Part shown: positions 32,751 to 38,461 of the stretch, piece after piece
How the letters are laid out: every line of letters starts with the position of its first letter
Numbering within the stretch: position 1 is the first letter of the stretch
Translations under genes and position numbers: made by a program
Source of the DNA: Bacillota bacterium
Lineage (GTDB): Bacteria; Bacillota; Clostridia; Christensenellales; CAG-138
Assembly (NCBI GenBank): GCA_023453725.1
Contig: JAEXTB010000308.1
Coordinates: forward strand, 1 to 38,461
DNA length: 38,461 bases
Direction: 5' to 3'
Notes under the pieces: generated by a model
What the model was told of the DNA's origin: nothing
The model's input: the letters and a program-made list of their open reading frames with translations, nothing else
Databases searched by the model: none

Positions 32751-33263
32751 ATGCGGCGAAAAGAGTGTATTGCTGTATTGAAAGAAAGCCAAATCCCGAC
32801 AAGGTGGATGCGGGCGTATATCAGCATCTATCTCATTGCATTGCTTGTACAACTGGCGTCGCTTATGCTCAGTACCGGCGGGTTGCTGCTGTTTGCGAAA
32901 GATCTGTTGGTAGATCCGCTGCTGACAATGACCTTATCAAGCGGTGCGCTAACGCTGCTGATCTGCACGGCGATTGCCTACCATAGTATGATCCATCTTC
33001 GTCCAAGTGCCTTTGTGTGGTGTGTCGTGCATCTCATACTTTCCGCTGTTTACTGGACAGGTAGCGCTACACTAAGTTTAGTGCCCGCATATGATTCTGC
33101 GGGGATTGGATATGCGCCATACGCCGCAATCTTTTTCGTGATTTATATGGGCGGATGGGTTGCGCCAAATTACCTGTACTTTAACAAACGGAGGGAGTTA
33201 TTCCGCGTGTATACGCCGCGGGAGATTGCTTTTGCGATGAGCCAGTGGCACTCGCTTTCCTAG
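32751..33263 (+). CDS. Four-helix membrane protein, tandem paralogue A
   Basis: A 170-residue protein with four predicted membrane helices (about 21-45, 55-80, 84-108 and 120-140). It belongs to a family with five members in tandem here. Shared features are the start RWMRAYISIYL (pattern W-M-x-x-Y-x-x-x-Y-L) before helix 1 and the closing APNYLYFNKRRELFRVYT after helix 4. This first copy is the most divergent: it lacks the GYKWN motif and the basic Cys-containing tail of copies B-D. I do not recognise the family. The ATG at 32751 has an AAAGGAGA site. The function is unknown. Confidence 0.68.
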   Translation: MRRKECIAVLKESQIPTRWMRAYISIYLIALLVQLASLMLSTGGLLLFAKDLLVDPLLTMTLSSGALTLLICTAIAYHSMIHLRPSAFVWCVVHLILSAVYWTGSATLSLVPAYDSAGIGYAPYAAIFFVIYMGGWVAPNYLYFNKRRELFRVYTPREIAFAMSQWHSLS

Positions 33264-33322
33264 GTTCTTAAAGTTGGCAGAACAATCAGACCAGTACAGG
33301 ACAGAACAGGAGCAGAAACGAT

Positions 33323-33988
33323 ATGACCAATGCCGGTATCAAAGCGGTGCTCAAAAAAACGATGCTCGAGAATGAGGAAATCTCGACCGCATGGATGGGC
33401 TTTTATCTGAATGTATATTTGTATCTGGCGCTTGTGACGAGCGTGCTGACCCTGCCCAATACACTATTAAACATATCCAATATCCCCATCTTTGTTGGAG
33501 AAGGGAATATTTGGGGGGTGGTATCGTTCTTTGTGAGCGCGATTGCGGCTGTTGCAGCAATCATGACGTTTATTGAACTTCGCGACATTACACTGGCAGG
33601 ATACAAGTGGAATATTGTATTGCTGGTGAGCATTTCTGTTGAGTTTGCCCTTTCTATGCTCTCCGTATGGCTTAGAGGCGAGCCTGATGCACGAATGGAT
33701 ATTGGCTTTCTGATTGGAGGACAGGTAGTAGTTGCCCTGACTTGGCTTGTCCCCAACCTAATTTACTTCAAGAAGCGCAAGCACCTGTTCCGCCCCTACA
33801 CCACGGCGGAGGTGGCGGCTGCTCTTAAAGGCGAACCGCCGACCCCCGCGCTGCCTGTTCGTAAACCTTGCCATTATAAGCCCACCAAAGTGAAGGTTGA
33901 TATGAGGAAGCTTTATTCGTCTCAAGCGGACGGCAAGGAGACACGGCTTATGCGGATCATGGAACAGCATAACAAAGTGAAAGTGTAG
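33323..33988 (+). CDS. Four-helix membrane protein, tandem paralogue B
   Basis: A 221-residue member of the tandem family, intact and the longest. It starts MTNAGIKAVLK, then AWMGFYLNVYLYL leads into helix 1. MTFIELRDITLAGYKWN lies between helices 2 and 3, and WLVPNLIYFKKRKHLFRPYT ends helix 4. The cytoplasmic tail has PALPVRKPCHYKPTKVKVD and RKLYSS. The first 30 nucleotides of the coding region are nearly identical to those of copy D, indicating recent duplication or gene conversion. Start and ribosome binding site (AGGAG) are in the common leader. The function is unknown; the tail may be a protein- or membrane-contacting element. Confidence 0.72.
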   Translation: MTNAGIKAVLKKTMLENEEISTAWMGFYLNVYLYLALVTSVLTLPNTLLNISNIPIFVGEGNIWGVVSFFVSAIAAVAAIMTFIELRDITLAGYKWNIVLLVSISVEFALSMLSVWLRGEPDARMDIGFLIGGQVVVALTWLVPNLIYFKKRKHLFRPYTTAEVAAALKGEPPTPALPVRKPCHYKPTKVKVDMRKLYSSQADGKETRLMRIMEQHNKVKV

Positions 33989-33996
33989 GAGAGGCT

Positions 33997-34636
33997 ATGG
34001 CCAATACTGTAATCGGATTGCCAATGCAACCCAAAGAACTACGCACAAAATGGATGCGCTTTTATCTCAACATTTATTTGCTCCTGAAGCTGATTTCTGT
34101 GGTGCTTGCCATACCAAGCATAGTTTCCGTACTCCCTCTCATTGCCGAATGGGTAGCAGAAGGTTACAATTTGTATGCTATTGCATTGATTGCGCCGATC
34201 GTCGTAATCCTGTCTACGATTATGACATTTATCAAAACACGGAAGCTGACGCCGACCGGATACAAGTGGAATACCGTTATGATCTGGAGCAATTTTGTTG
34301 GGTTTGCCGCATGGTCGTTAGGAGGTGAGCTACAGGCAAGCCGGGGCCTATACACCTCCGGGGTTTGTGTTTATTGCGATCATACTCTATTTGTTTGGGT
34401 GGACGGTGCCCAACCTTGTCTATTTTCATAACCGCAGGCGATTGTTCTATATCGGCACAGAGGAAGAGAAAGCGGCTCCCGCCGCTCCAAATGCGCCGGA
34501 CACTCTCACGCCGCCTATCCGCAAACCTTGCCATTATAAGCCTGGCAAAGCGAAGGTAGATACGCGGAAGCTTTATTCGCCGAAGAATAGGGCGACAAAG
34601 TTCGCGCGTATTATAAAGCATCAGCAGCAAAGATAG
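33997..34636 (+). pseudogene. Frameshifted tandem paralogue C
   Basis: A copy of the same family, split between two reading frames. The first frame runs from ATG 33997 with RTKWMRFYLNIYL, IMTFIKTRKLTPTGYKWN and a third helix, then becomes unrelated after about 34322 and stops at 34431. The second frame resumes homology at about 34350 (FVFIAIILYLFGWTVPNLVYF) and goes through the basic tail RKPCHYKPGKAKVDTRK to 34636. The joined length matches copies B and D, so a one-base insertion (or two-base loss) near 34322-34355 explains it. An AGGAGG sits at 34320-34325, so programmed frameshifting is conceivable but less likely than decay or a sequencing error. Confidence 0.68.
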
Positions 34637-34666
34637 GCATGACAATACAGAGCAGGAGTATGAGCC

Positions 34667-35278
34667 ATGACCAATGCCGGTATCAAAGCGGTACTCAAGA
34701 ATAAGAATCCTTCCACAAGATGGCTGCGCTTCTATCTCAACGTGTATCTATACATTGTAATCGTGTTCGCGGCGATTGCGACTCCAAGCATTGTGATTGG
34801 CTTGCTCAGCAGTGCCAACTGGATTGCTGAGGGAAATATCTTGGAGCTCACAACGTTTTTGGTTCGCACGCTTACGGCTGCTGCTTCAATTGTTACATTT
34901 CTTGAGATGCGCGATTTAACAATGCTCGGTTATAAATGGAACGTTGTCATGCTTTGTGGTGGATTTGTTTGGACAGTTCTAATATATGTTTCCGAGTGGT
35001 TAAATACGGATGCCGAATACAGGACTCAAATGAGCGGGGTGGCTCTATTCTTGGCGCTGTTGCTGTTCCTGTGGCTCATTCCCAATTTGGTTTATTTCAA
35101 AAATAGAAAGCATCTCTTCCGCCCCTACACCGCTGCGGAGGTTGCGGCCGCCATCAAGGGCGAACCGCCCGCCCCCGCGCTGCCCATCCGCAAGCCCTGC
35201 CGCTATAAGCCTACCAAGGCGAAAGTGGATACGCGGAAGTTCTTGCCTCAGGCCAGGAAAGAGACGAGATATTTTTAG
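34667..35278 (+). CDS. Four-helix membrane protein, tandem paralogue D
   Basis: A 203-residue intact member of the tandem family. It begins MTNAGIKAVLKN, with TRWLRFYLNVYLYI at helix 1, EMRDLTMLGYKWNVVML at the loop before helix 3, and LWLIPNLVYFKNRKHLFRPYT at the end of helix 4. The tail carries PALPIRKPCRYKPTKAKVD and ends in a short basic stretch. The leader with GCAGGAG matches that of copy B. Conservation of the tail cysteine and lysines in B, C and D suggests that the tail matters for function, though what it does is unknown. Confidence 0.72.
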   Translation: MTNAGIKAVLKNKNPSTRWLRFYLNVYLYIVIVFAAIATPSIVIGLLSSANWIAEGNILELTTFLVRTLTAAASIVTFLEMRDLTMLGYKWNVVMLCGGFVWTVLIYVSEWLNTDAEYRTQMSGVALFLALLLFLWLIPNLVYFKNRKHLFRPYTAAEVAAAIKGEPPAPALPIRKPCRYKPTKAKVDTRKFLPQARKETRYF

Positions 35279-35369
35279 ATCATGAAAGATCATAAGCAAA
35301 TGCGCGTTCGATAATGTGGAACAGGAGCAGAAGATACGACCAAGGCCGGCAGTAAGACGGAGCGAAAAG

Positions 35370-35867
35370 ATGGAGCTAAAAGACAAAGATAAGGAACGTT
35401 CCATTGCATGGATGCGGATTTATATTGGCGCTTTTCTATGGATTGCGGTCTCGTTTGCAGTGTGCCGTATTTCCGCCATGGCGGAAGAGGTTCCACACAT
35501 CGCCTTATGGATTCGGAACGGCCTTTATCCATTACTCATCAGGCTTCTTGTGCAGACGGTTGCATCAGTAACCACGGTTATCACGTTCATACAGATGCGC
35601 AGGTTGAAACCATCCGGCTACTGGTGGAATGTCGTCATGCTGTGGAGCATTTTCGTCACTGTCGCAACGGACGTGCTTACTTTGGGGATTGTTGGGCTGC
35701 CAAGCATCAGGATACCGGCGGAATCGACAGTTACAGTGATGATAGCGCCATTGTTATGGATCATTCCTAACCTGATTTACTTCAAAAAGCGCAAGCATTT
35801 GTTCCGCGGCTATACCGCGGCGGAGGTCAAGGCTGCTATTTATGGGGAGCCGCTGCCCCCGCGCTGA
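35370..35867 (+). CDS. Four-helix membrane protein, tandem paralogue E (truncated, degrading)
   Basis: A 165-residue member of the tandem family that looks degraded at both ends. The core is intact: SIAWMRIYIGAFLW, FIQMRRLKPSGYWWNVVML and IIPNLIYFKKRKHLFRGYT. The leader still matches that of copies B and D, but the old start ATGACC is now ACGACC (at 35335), and that frame soon hits a stop; the ATG at 35370 with GGAG upstream (or a GTG at 35316) must serve instead. At the 3' end one base is missing from the CCGCCCGCCCCCGCG-type stretch, giving a stop after GEPLPPR. The out-of-frame DNA downstream still resembles the RKPC tail. Expression is possible, function uncertain. Confidence 0.62.
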   Translation: MELKDKDKERSIAWMRIYIGAFLWIAVSFAVCRISAMAEEVPHIALWIRNGLYPLLIRLLVQTVASVTTVITFIQMRRLKPSGYWWNVVMLWSIFVTVATDVLTLGIVGLPSIRIPAESTVTVMIAPLLWIIPNLIYFKKRKHLFRGYTAAEVKAAIYGEPLPPR

Positions 35868-35963
35868 TCATCTGCAAAACCCTTGGTATGAGCATGTAAA
35901 GGCGAACGGAATAATGCATTTTATAGCGCTGACCAGAACGGAAAGGGAACGATAAAACCAAAC

Positions 35964-35992
35964 AAAAGAGCGCCGAAGAACGGCGCTCTTTT
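35964..35992. terminator. Bidirectional terminator between paralogue E and the E2-like gene
   Basis: AAAAGAGCGCCG (35964-35975) pairs perfectly with CGGCGCTCTTTT (35981-35992) around AAGAA. It serves the tandem array on the plus strand and the convergent E2-like gene on the minus strand. Confidence 0.9.
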
Positions 35993-35998
35993 GTATTG

Positions 35999-36904
35999 CT
36001 ATTTCCCGTCTATCCGCGGCTTGCCTACGCCATCGTCCACATTCACAGTTTCGGGCGGGGTGAGCAGGACATCCGGTTTCGCCAGGATATGCCGGAACTG
36101 CTTGATGGAAGAGGCAAAGTAAAGCCCGTCGCAGATGCGCTCGTCTATGTTGATTTTCAGCCCGATGAAACGCTTGACTTCGCGCGCACCGGTTTCGGAA
36201 ACCGTGTGTATGCGGGTCTTGTTGCCCATGGCCACAAACATGCTGCAGGTGCCAAACTCGTACAGGTGATGATAGATAGGGCCAATGCCCAAGGAGCCCA
36301 TGTTGGTCAGAAACATGCTGGCGTGCCAGGGGCTTACTTCAAAAAGAGCGCGGGGGAGGCGGCCTATGTTATCCAGCGTGCGGATAATTCCAATGACAAA
36401 CCGGAGGATAAACGAAGGGATGTATCCCATGAATTTGGAGATTTTGTCCGCATCGTTGACAGCGCCTTCGATCCTGTTGGAATTAACGGCTTCGGAAATG
36501 CGGCGTGCTACGTCATAGATGGTATCGGTAGGCTCAAACTCAACCTTTACGACGGTTTCCTCGCCCTTTTCCGTCATGGTACGCTTGATGACGAGGGAAA
36601 GCGTGATGCTGTTGCGCGCGTAGACCTTGTTCCAGACAATAAAGCGGTTGAGATAAGGGCGCAGTGCGACGATGCGTACAAGCCCCGCAATGAGTATGTG
36701 CATATAGGAAAGCTCAGGCATGGTTTCCCGGTGCTTGCGTACAAATTGTTCCAACGGCTCAAGCGGCAGGCTTTCTTCAAACATATTCTGCGAGTCGAGG
36801 CGAGAGCGCAGGATAAAGGGAATCACATTAAACAGCGCGTCCACATTGCGGATGCGCCAGCCGTCGTAACGGTCAAATATGCCACGCTTGAAAGTATGCT
36901 GCAT
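35999..36904 (-). CDS. Stand-alone 2-oxoacid dehydrogenase E2-like acyltransferase
   Basis: A 301-residue protein resembling the catalytic domain of dihydrolipoyl acyltransferases (chloramphenicol-acetyltransferase fold), without a lipoyl or E1-binding domain. Matching parts are SYMHILIAGLVRIVALRPYLNRF, ASMFLTNMGSLGIGPIYH and the final INIDERICDGLYFA. In true E2 enzymes the last motif is DHRxxDG with the catalytic His; here Glu takes that place (Glu257 counted from the upstream ATG at 36910), so normal acyl transfer is doubtful. I recall similar stand-alone genes in other Clostridia, with no known role. ATG 36904 is preferred (8 bases after AGGAG) over 36910. No dehydrogenase genes are near. 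Confidence 0.8.
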   Translation of the reverse strand: MQHTFKRGIFDRYDGWRIRNVDALFNVIPFILRSRLDSQNMFEESLPLEPLEQFVRKHRETMPELSYMHILIAGLVRIVALRPYLNRFIVWNKVYARNSITLSLVIKRTMTEKGEETVVKVEFEPTDTIYDVARRISEAVNSNRIEGAVNDADKISKFMGYIPSFILRFVIGIIRTLDNIGRLPRALFEVSPWHASMFLTNMGSLGIGPIYHHLYEFGTCSMFVAMGNKTRIHTVSETGAREVKRFIGLKINIDERICDGLYFASSIKQFRHILAKPDVLLTPPETVNVDDGVGKPRIDGK

Positions 36905-36975
36905 ATGCATTTCTCCTGGCTGTTATTGTACTGAGCAAGGCATGTGGGACAACGTTAATGGTATATACTTCTCGT

Positions 36976-36981
36976 ATTATA
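36976..36981 (-). promoter_or_regulatory. -10 element of the E2-like gene
   Basis: A perfect TATAAT on the minus strand, 72 bp before the start. The -35 is unclear. The remaining intergenic DNA to 37130 contains short inverted repeats (for example AAGCGGC/GCCGCTT near 37029-37068) and a possible minus-strand terminator at 37074-37110, none firm. Confidence 0.4.
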
Positions 36982-37107
36982 CCTGTTTTTTATACAATAG
37001 GGAATAAGTTTTGCACACGCCTGATTGAAAGCGGCGGGCATGCAGGTTAAACTTGTATATGGCCGCTTATCAATAAAAAAGGCCTGAAAAGATTTTCTTA
37101 AGCCTTC

Positions 37108-37125
37108 AGGTAGGCATGACTACCT
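37108..37125. repeat. Inverted repeat upstream of the PHP gene promoter
   Basis: AGGTAG (37108-37113) and CTACCT (37120-37125) flank GCATGA, ending 8 bp before the -35 hexamer. It could be an operator. Confidence 0.35.
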
Positions 37126-37133
37126 TGCATCAT

Positions 37134-37162
37134 TTGCAAACAAACACGACATGCACTATACT
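37134..37162 (+). promoter_or_regulatory. SigA-type promoter of the PHP gene
   Basis: TTGCAA (37134-37139), 17 bp, TATACT (37157-37162). It predicts a transcript start near 37169, consistent with translation from 37194 or 37197. Confidence 0.65.
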
Positions 37163-37196
37163 TTAGTGTATCGCACAGATGGAGAGGAACCGCGTG

Positions 37197-37907
37197 ATGC
37201 TGATTGCGGATTTGCATACCCACACCAAATACAGCCACGGCGTTGGCACAGTGGAAGAAAACGTGCTCGCAGCCATCGCCCGCGGGCTAAAGCGCATCGG
37301 GATATCGGAGCATGGGCCCAAGCATATGTTCTTCCCGGTAAAATGGGAAGCATTGCTCAACATACGTAAAGAAATCGATGAAATGAACGCCCGCTACGGC
37401 AATCAGATCGAGGTGCTTATGGGCCTTGAGGCGAACCTGATGGGGGATGGCCTTACCGACCTGCCCAAGGATACCTCCATATTTGACTACGTGATGCTGG
37501 GTTACCACAAGGGGACATTCCCCGCGGATGCGATCAGCCGCGGCTGGTGGCGCAGCTTCTTTTTCGGGCAGAGCACCAGGCGCCACGCAAAGGCGAATGC
37601 CGTTGCATATGAGCACGCCATGGACAAGACGCCAAAGCTTGTTGCCATCACGCACCCGGGCACGTATATACCTGTGGACCTGACGGATCTTGCACGTATG
37701 GCGCGCGAACACAATGTGGCGCTTGAAATCAACGAAGGGCACCGCAACATGTCGTTGGAGGATGTGCTCGAGGCGAAGGCGGGCGGCGCTAGCTTTTTAT
37801 TAAGCTCGGACGCGCACCGTCCCGGCCGTGTAGGGCAGGCGCCAAACAGCATCGCGCTTGCGCGCGAAGCAGATATATTGGGGCAGTGCGTGAATTGGGA
37901 AGAATGA
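37197..37907 (+). CDS. PHP-domain phosphoesterase-like hydrolase
   Basis: A 236-residue PHP-family protein, a metal-dependent phosphoesterase fold shared with histidinol phosphatase, DNA polymerase III and X-family accessory domains. The metal motifs are DLHTHTKYSHG (His7, His9, His14), ISEHG (Glu38, His39), LMGLEAN, TYIP preceded by THPG, and the final SSDAHRPGRVG. The compact size and AITHPGTYIP resemble YcdX-type proteins; the substrate is unknown. The start is ATG 37197 (or GTG 37194) behind GGAGAGG; an ATG at 37179 lies upstream of that site. It has its own promoter and no co-directional partner in the window. Confidence 0.83.
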   Translation: MLIADLHTHTKYSHGVGTVEENVLAAIARGLKRIGISEHGPKHMFFPVKWEALLNIRKEIDEMNARYGNQIEVLMGLEANLMGDGLTDLPKDTSIFDYVMLGYHKGTFPADAISRGWWRSFFFGQSTRRHAKANAVAYEHAMDKTPKLVAITHPGTYIPVDLTDLARMAREHNVALEINEGHRNMSLEDVLEAKAGGASFLLSSDAHRPGRVGQAPNSIALAREADILGQCVNWEE

Positions 37908-37956
37908 AAAGTTTTTCGGCAGCTCTGTGACCCGGGGGCATACCATCGGACCACCA

Positions 37957-38069
37957 CCCAAGGAATTCATCCCTTGGGAATCCCTTTCTCGGAATGTCCC
38001 ATGGGACATTCCCGGATGGGTTCTTAGGGTCGTAACGACCCTAAGCGGGAGTTTGAGGGCGGGGCCCTC
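37957..38069. repeat. Row of four palindromes in a non-coding region
   Basis: Four inverted repeats follow closely: CCCAAGG/CCTTGGG (37957-37978), GGAATGTCCCA with its perfect complement (37991-38012), TTAGGGTCGT/ACGACCCTAA (38024-38044) and GAGGGC/GCCCTC (38055-38069). No open frame with a start and ribosome site covers them. They may be an interspersed repeat element or a structured RNA. Bases 37908-37956 hold nothing recognisable. Confidence 0.75.
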
Positions 38070-38081
38070 ATCGTAATAATT

Positions 38082-38107
38082 AAAGGGAGGCATGTGCCTC
38101 CCTTTTT
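38082..38107. terminator. Bidirectional terminator between the PHP and CorC-like genes
   Basis: AAAGGGAGGCA (38082-38092) pairs with TGCCTCCCTTT (38095-38105) with runs of A and T outside. It is 9 bp from the CorC-like stop codon and ends that minus-strand gene, and may also stop PHP transcripts. Confidence 0.88.
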
Positions 38108-38115
38108 TCTAGCCT

Positions 38116-38461
38116 TTATTCCTGCTCTGCCGGGCCTTCCTTTTTTGCGGCGTCGGTAAGCGAGACGAGCGCACTCTCCAAACGATGCTCTTTGATTTCA
38201 AGCACCTTGATGGCCATGCCGTATTCTTCAAGCTGCGGGGTGCTGCCATCTTCGGGTATTGCGCCTAAAATACCGAATACCAGGCCGCCAAACGTATCGT
38301 AATCCTCCTCAGGCAGCGGGACGGACAACGCTTCAGCAACCTCCTCCAGCGGCGTCCAACCCTGGATGCGCCAGGTGTTGGCGTCAATCTGCTCGATATC
38401 CGGGGGTTCGGCGGGCATGGTGACGTCATCGTCCAGATCGCCTACCAGTTCTTCTAACAGA
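38116..38461 (-). CDS. CorC/HlyC-type transporter-associated protein, C-terminal part
   Basis: The last about 114 residues of a protein whose start lies beyond the window; the frame is open to the right edge (an internal Met at 38418 is not the start). The visible part begins LLEELVGDLDDD, typical of the end of the CBS-domain pair in CorC/HlyC/CNNM proteins. The CorC_HlyC domain follows: DANTWRIQGWTPLEEVAEAL, then DTFGGLVFGILGAIPEDG and IKVLEIKEHRLESALV. These membrane proteins are implicated in magnesium or cobalt transport or sodium-coupled efflux. The tail is Lys/Glu-rich. The N-terminal membrane (DUF21) domain is presumably outside the window. Confidence 0.85.
   Translation of the reverse strand, partial: LLEELVGDLDDDVTMPAEPPDIEQIDANTWRIQGWTPLEEVAEALSVPLPEEDYDTFGGLVFGILGAIPEDGSTPQLEEYGMAIKVLEIKEHRLESALVSLTDAAKKEGPAEQE

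Noticed and set aside
34325..34636. Independent gene starting at GTG 34325
   Set aside because: The GTG overlaps the AGGAGG with no spacing, and the product lacks the first three helices of the family; it is better read as the second half of a frameshifted copy.
35996..36934. Long open frame on the plus strand opposite the E2-like gene (312 residues)
   Set aside because: It mirrors the real minus-strand gene, begins inside the bidirectional terminator region and shows no family features.
37800..38093. Minus-strand frame across the palindrome cluster
   Set aside because: It overlaps the PHP gene and non-coding palindromes; the sequence has no protein-like features.
1..38461. CRISPR arrays, tRNA or rRNA genes, transposases and phage genes
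   Set aside because: I looked for regularly spaced repeats, cloverleaf-type sequences and typical mobile-element proteins and saw none. The palindromes at 37957-38107 differ from one another and are not a CRISPR array.

Overview
The window looks like a chromosomal segment of a Gram-positive bacterium of the class Clostridia. The signs are AGGAGG-type ribosome binding sites with frequent TTG and GTG starts, a SleL/YaaH-type spore cortex hydrolase, WalJ near RlmH, a sortase B, SipW/TasA-type surface proteins, an FMN riboswitch with RibU, and a good SigD-type promoter in front of a chemotaxis receptor. I would expect a motile, probably spore-forming anaerobe of moderately high GC. The species cannot be fixed from the sequence alone.

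Layout. 1-2100: the end of a Tad pilus locus (TadC, a DUF192 protein, a coiled-coil protein), closed by a terminator. 2145-3270: an alpha/beta-hydrolase-like protein and two tandem 53-residue paralogues. 3294-4424 (minus): a LysM-GH18 spore hydrolase. 4681-7004: an operon of WalJ, a CPBP membrane protease and RlmH. 7152-11059: small accessory genes (VOC protein, nitroreductase, MBL hydrolase, XRE-DUF5680 regulator, GNAT, YbaK-type deacylase). 11081-19001 (minus): a surface-structure locus. 19390-21914: xylulokinase and a lipoprotein. 22118-24574 (minus): a chemotaxis receptor. 24977-31673: a complete phosphate operon pstS-pstC-pstA-pstB-phoU-phoB-phoR. 31739-32604: FMN riboswitch and ribU. 32751-35867: five tandem paralogues of an unrecognised four-helix membrane protein. 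35999-36904 (minus): a stand-alone E2-like acyltransferase. 37197-37907: a PHP hydrolase. 37957-38107: a dense row of palindromes. 38116-38461 (minus): the end of a CorC/HlyC-type protein.

The most system-like region is the surface locus. In transcription order it encodes a 1200-residue VWA protein, a SipW-type signal peptidase, three TasA/camelysin-like proteins, a related protein ending in an SPGTG sorting signal, and a class B sortase. Together these could secrete, process, assemble and wall-anchor a fibre or matrix. That role is inferred from gene content and is not demonstrated.

Other points of note are a phosphate-binding protein whose two lobes appear in swapped order, the decaying tandem membrane-protein family, an E2-like enzyme with Glu where the catalytic His should be, and several palindromic or structured non-coding elements.
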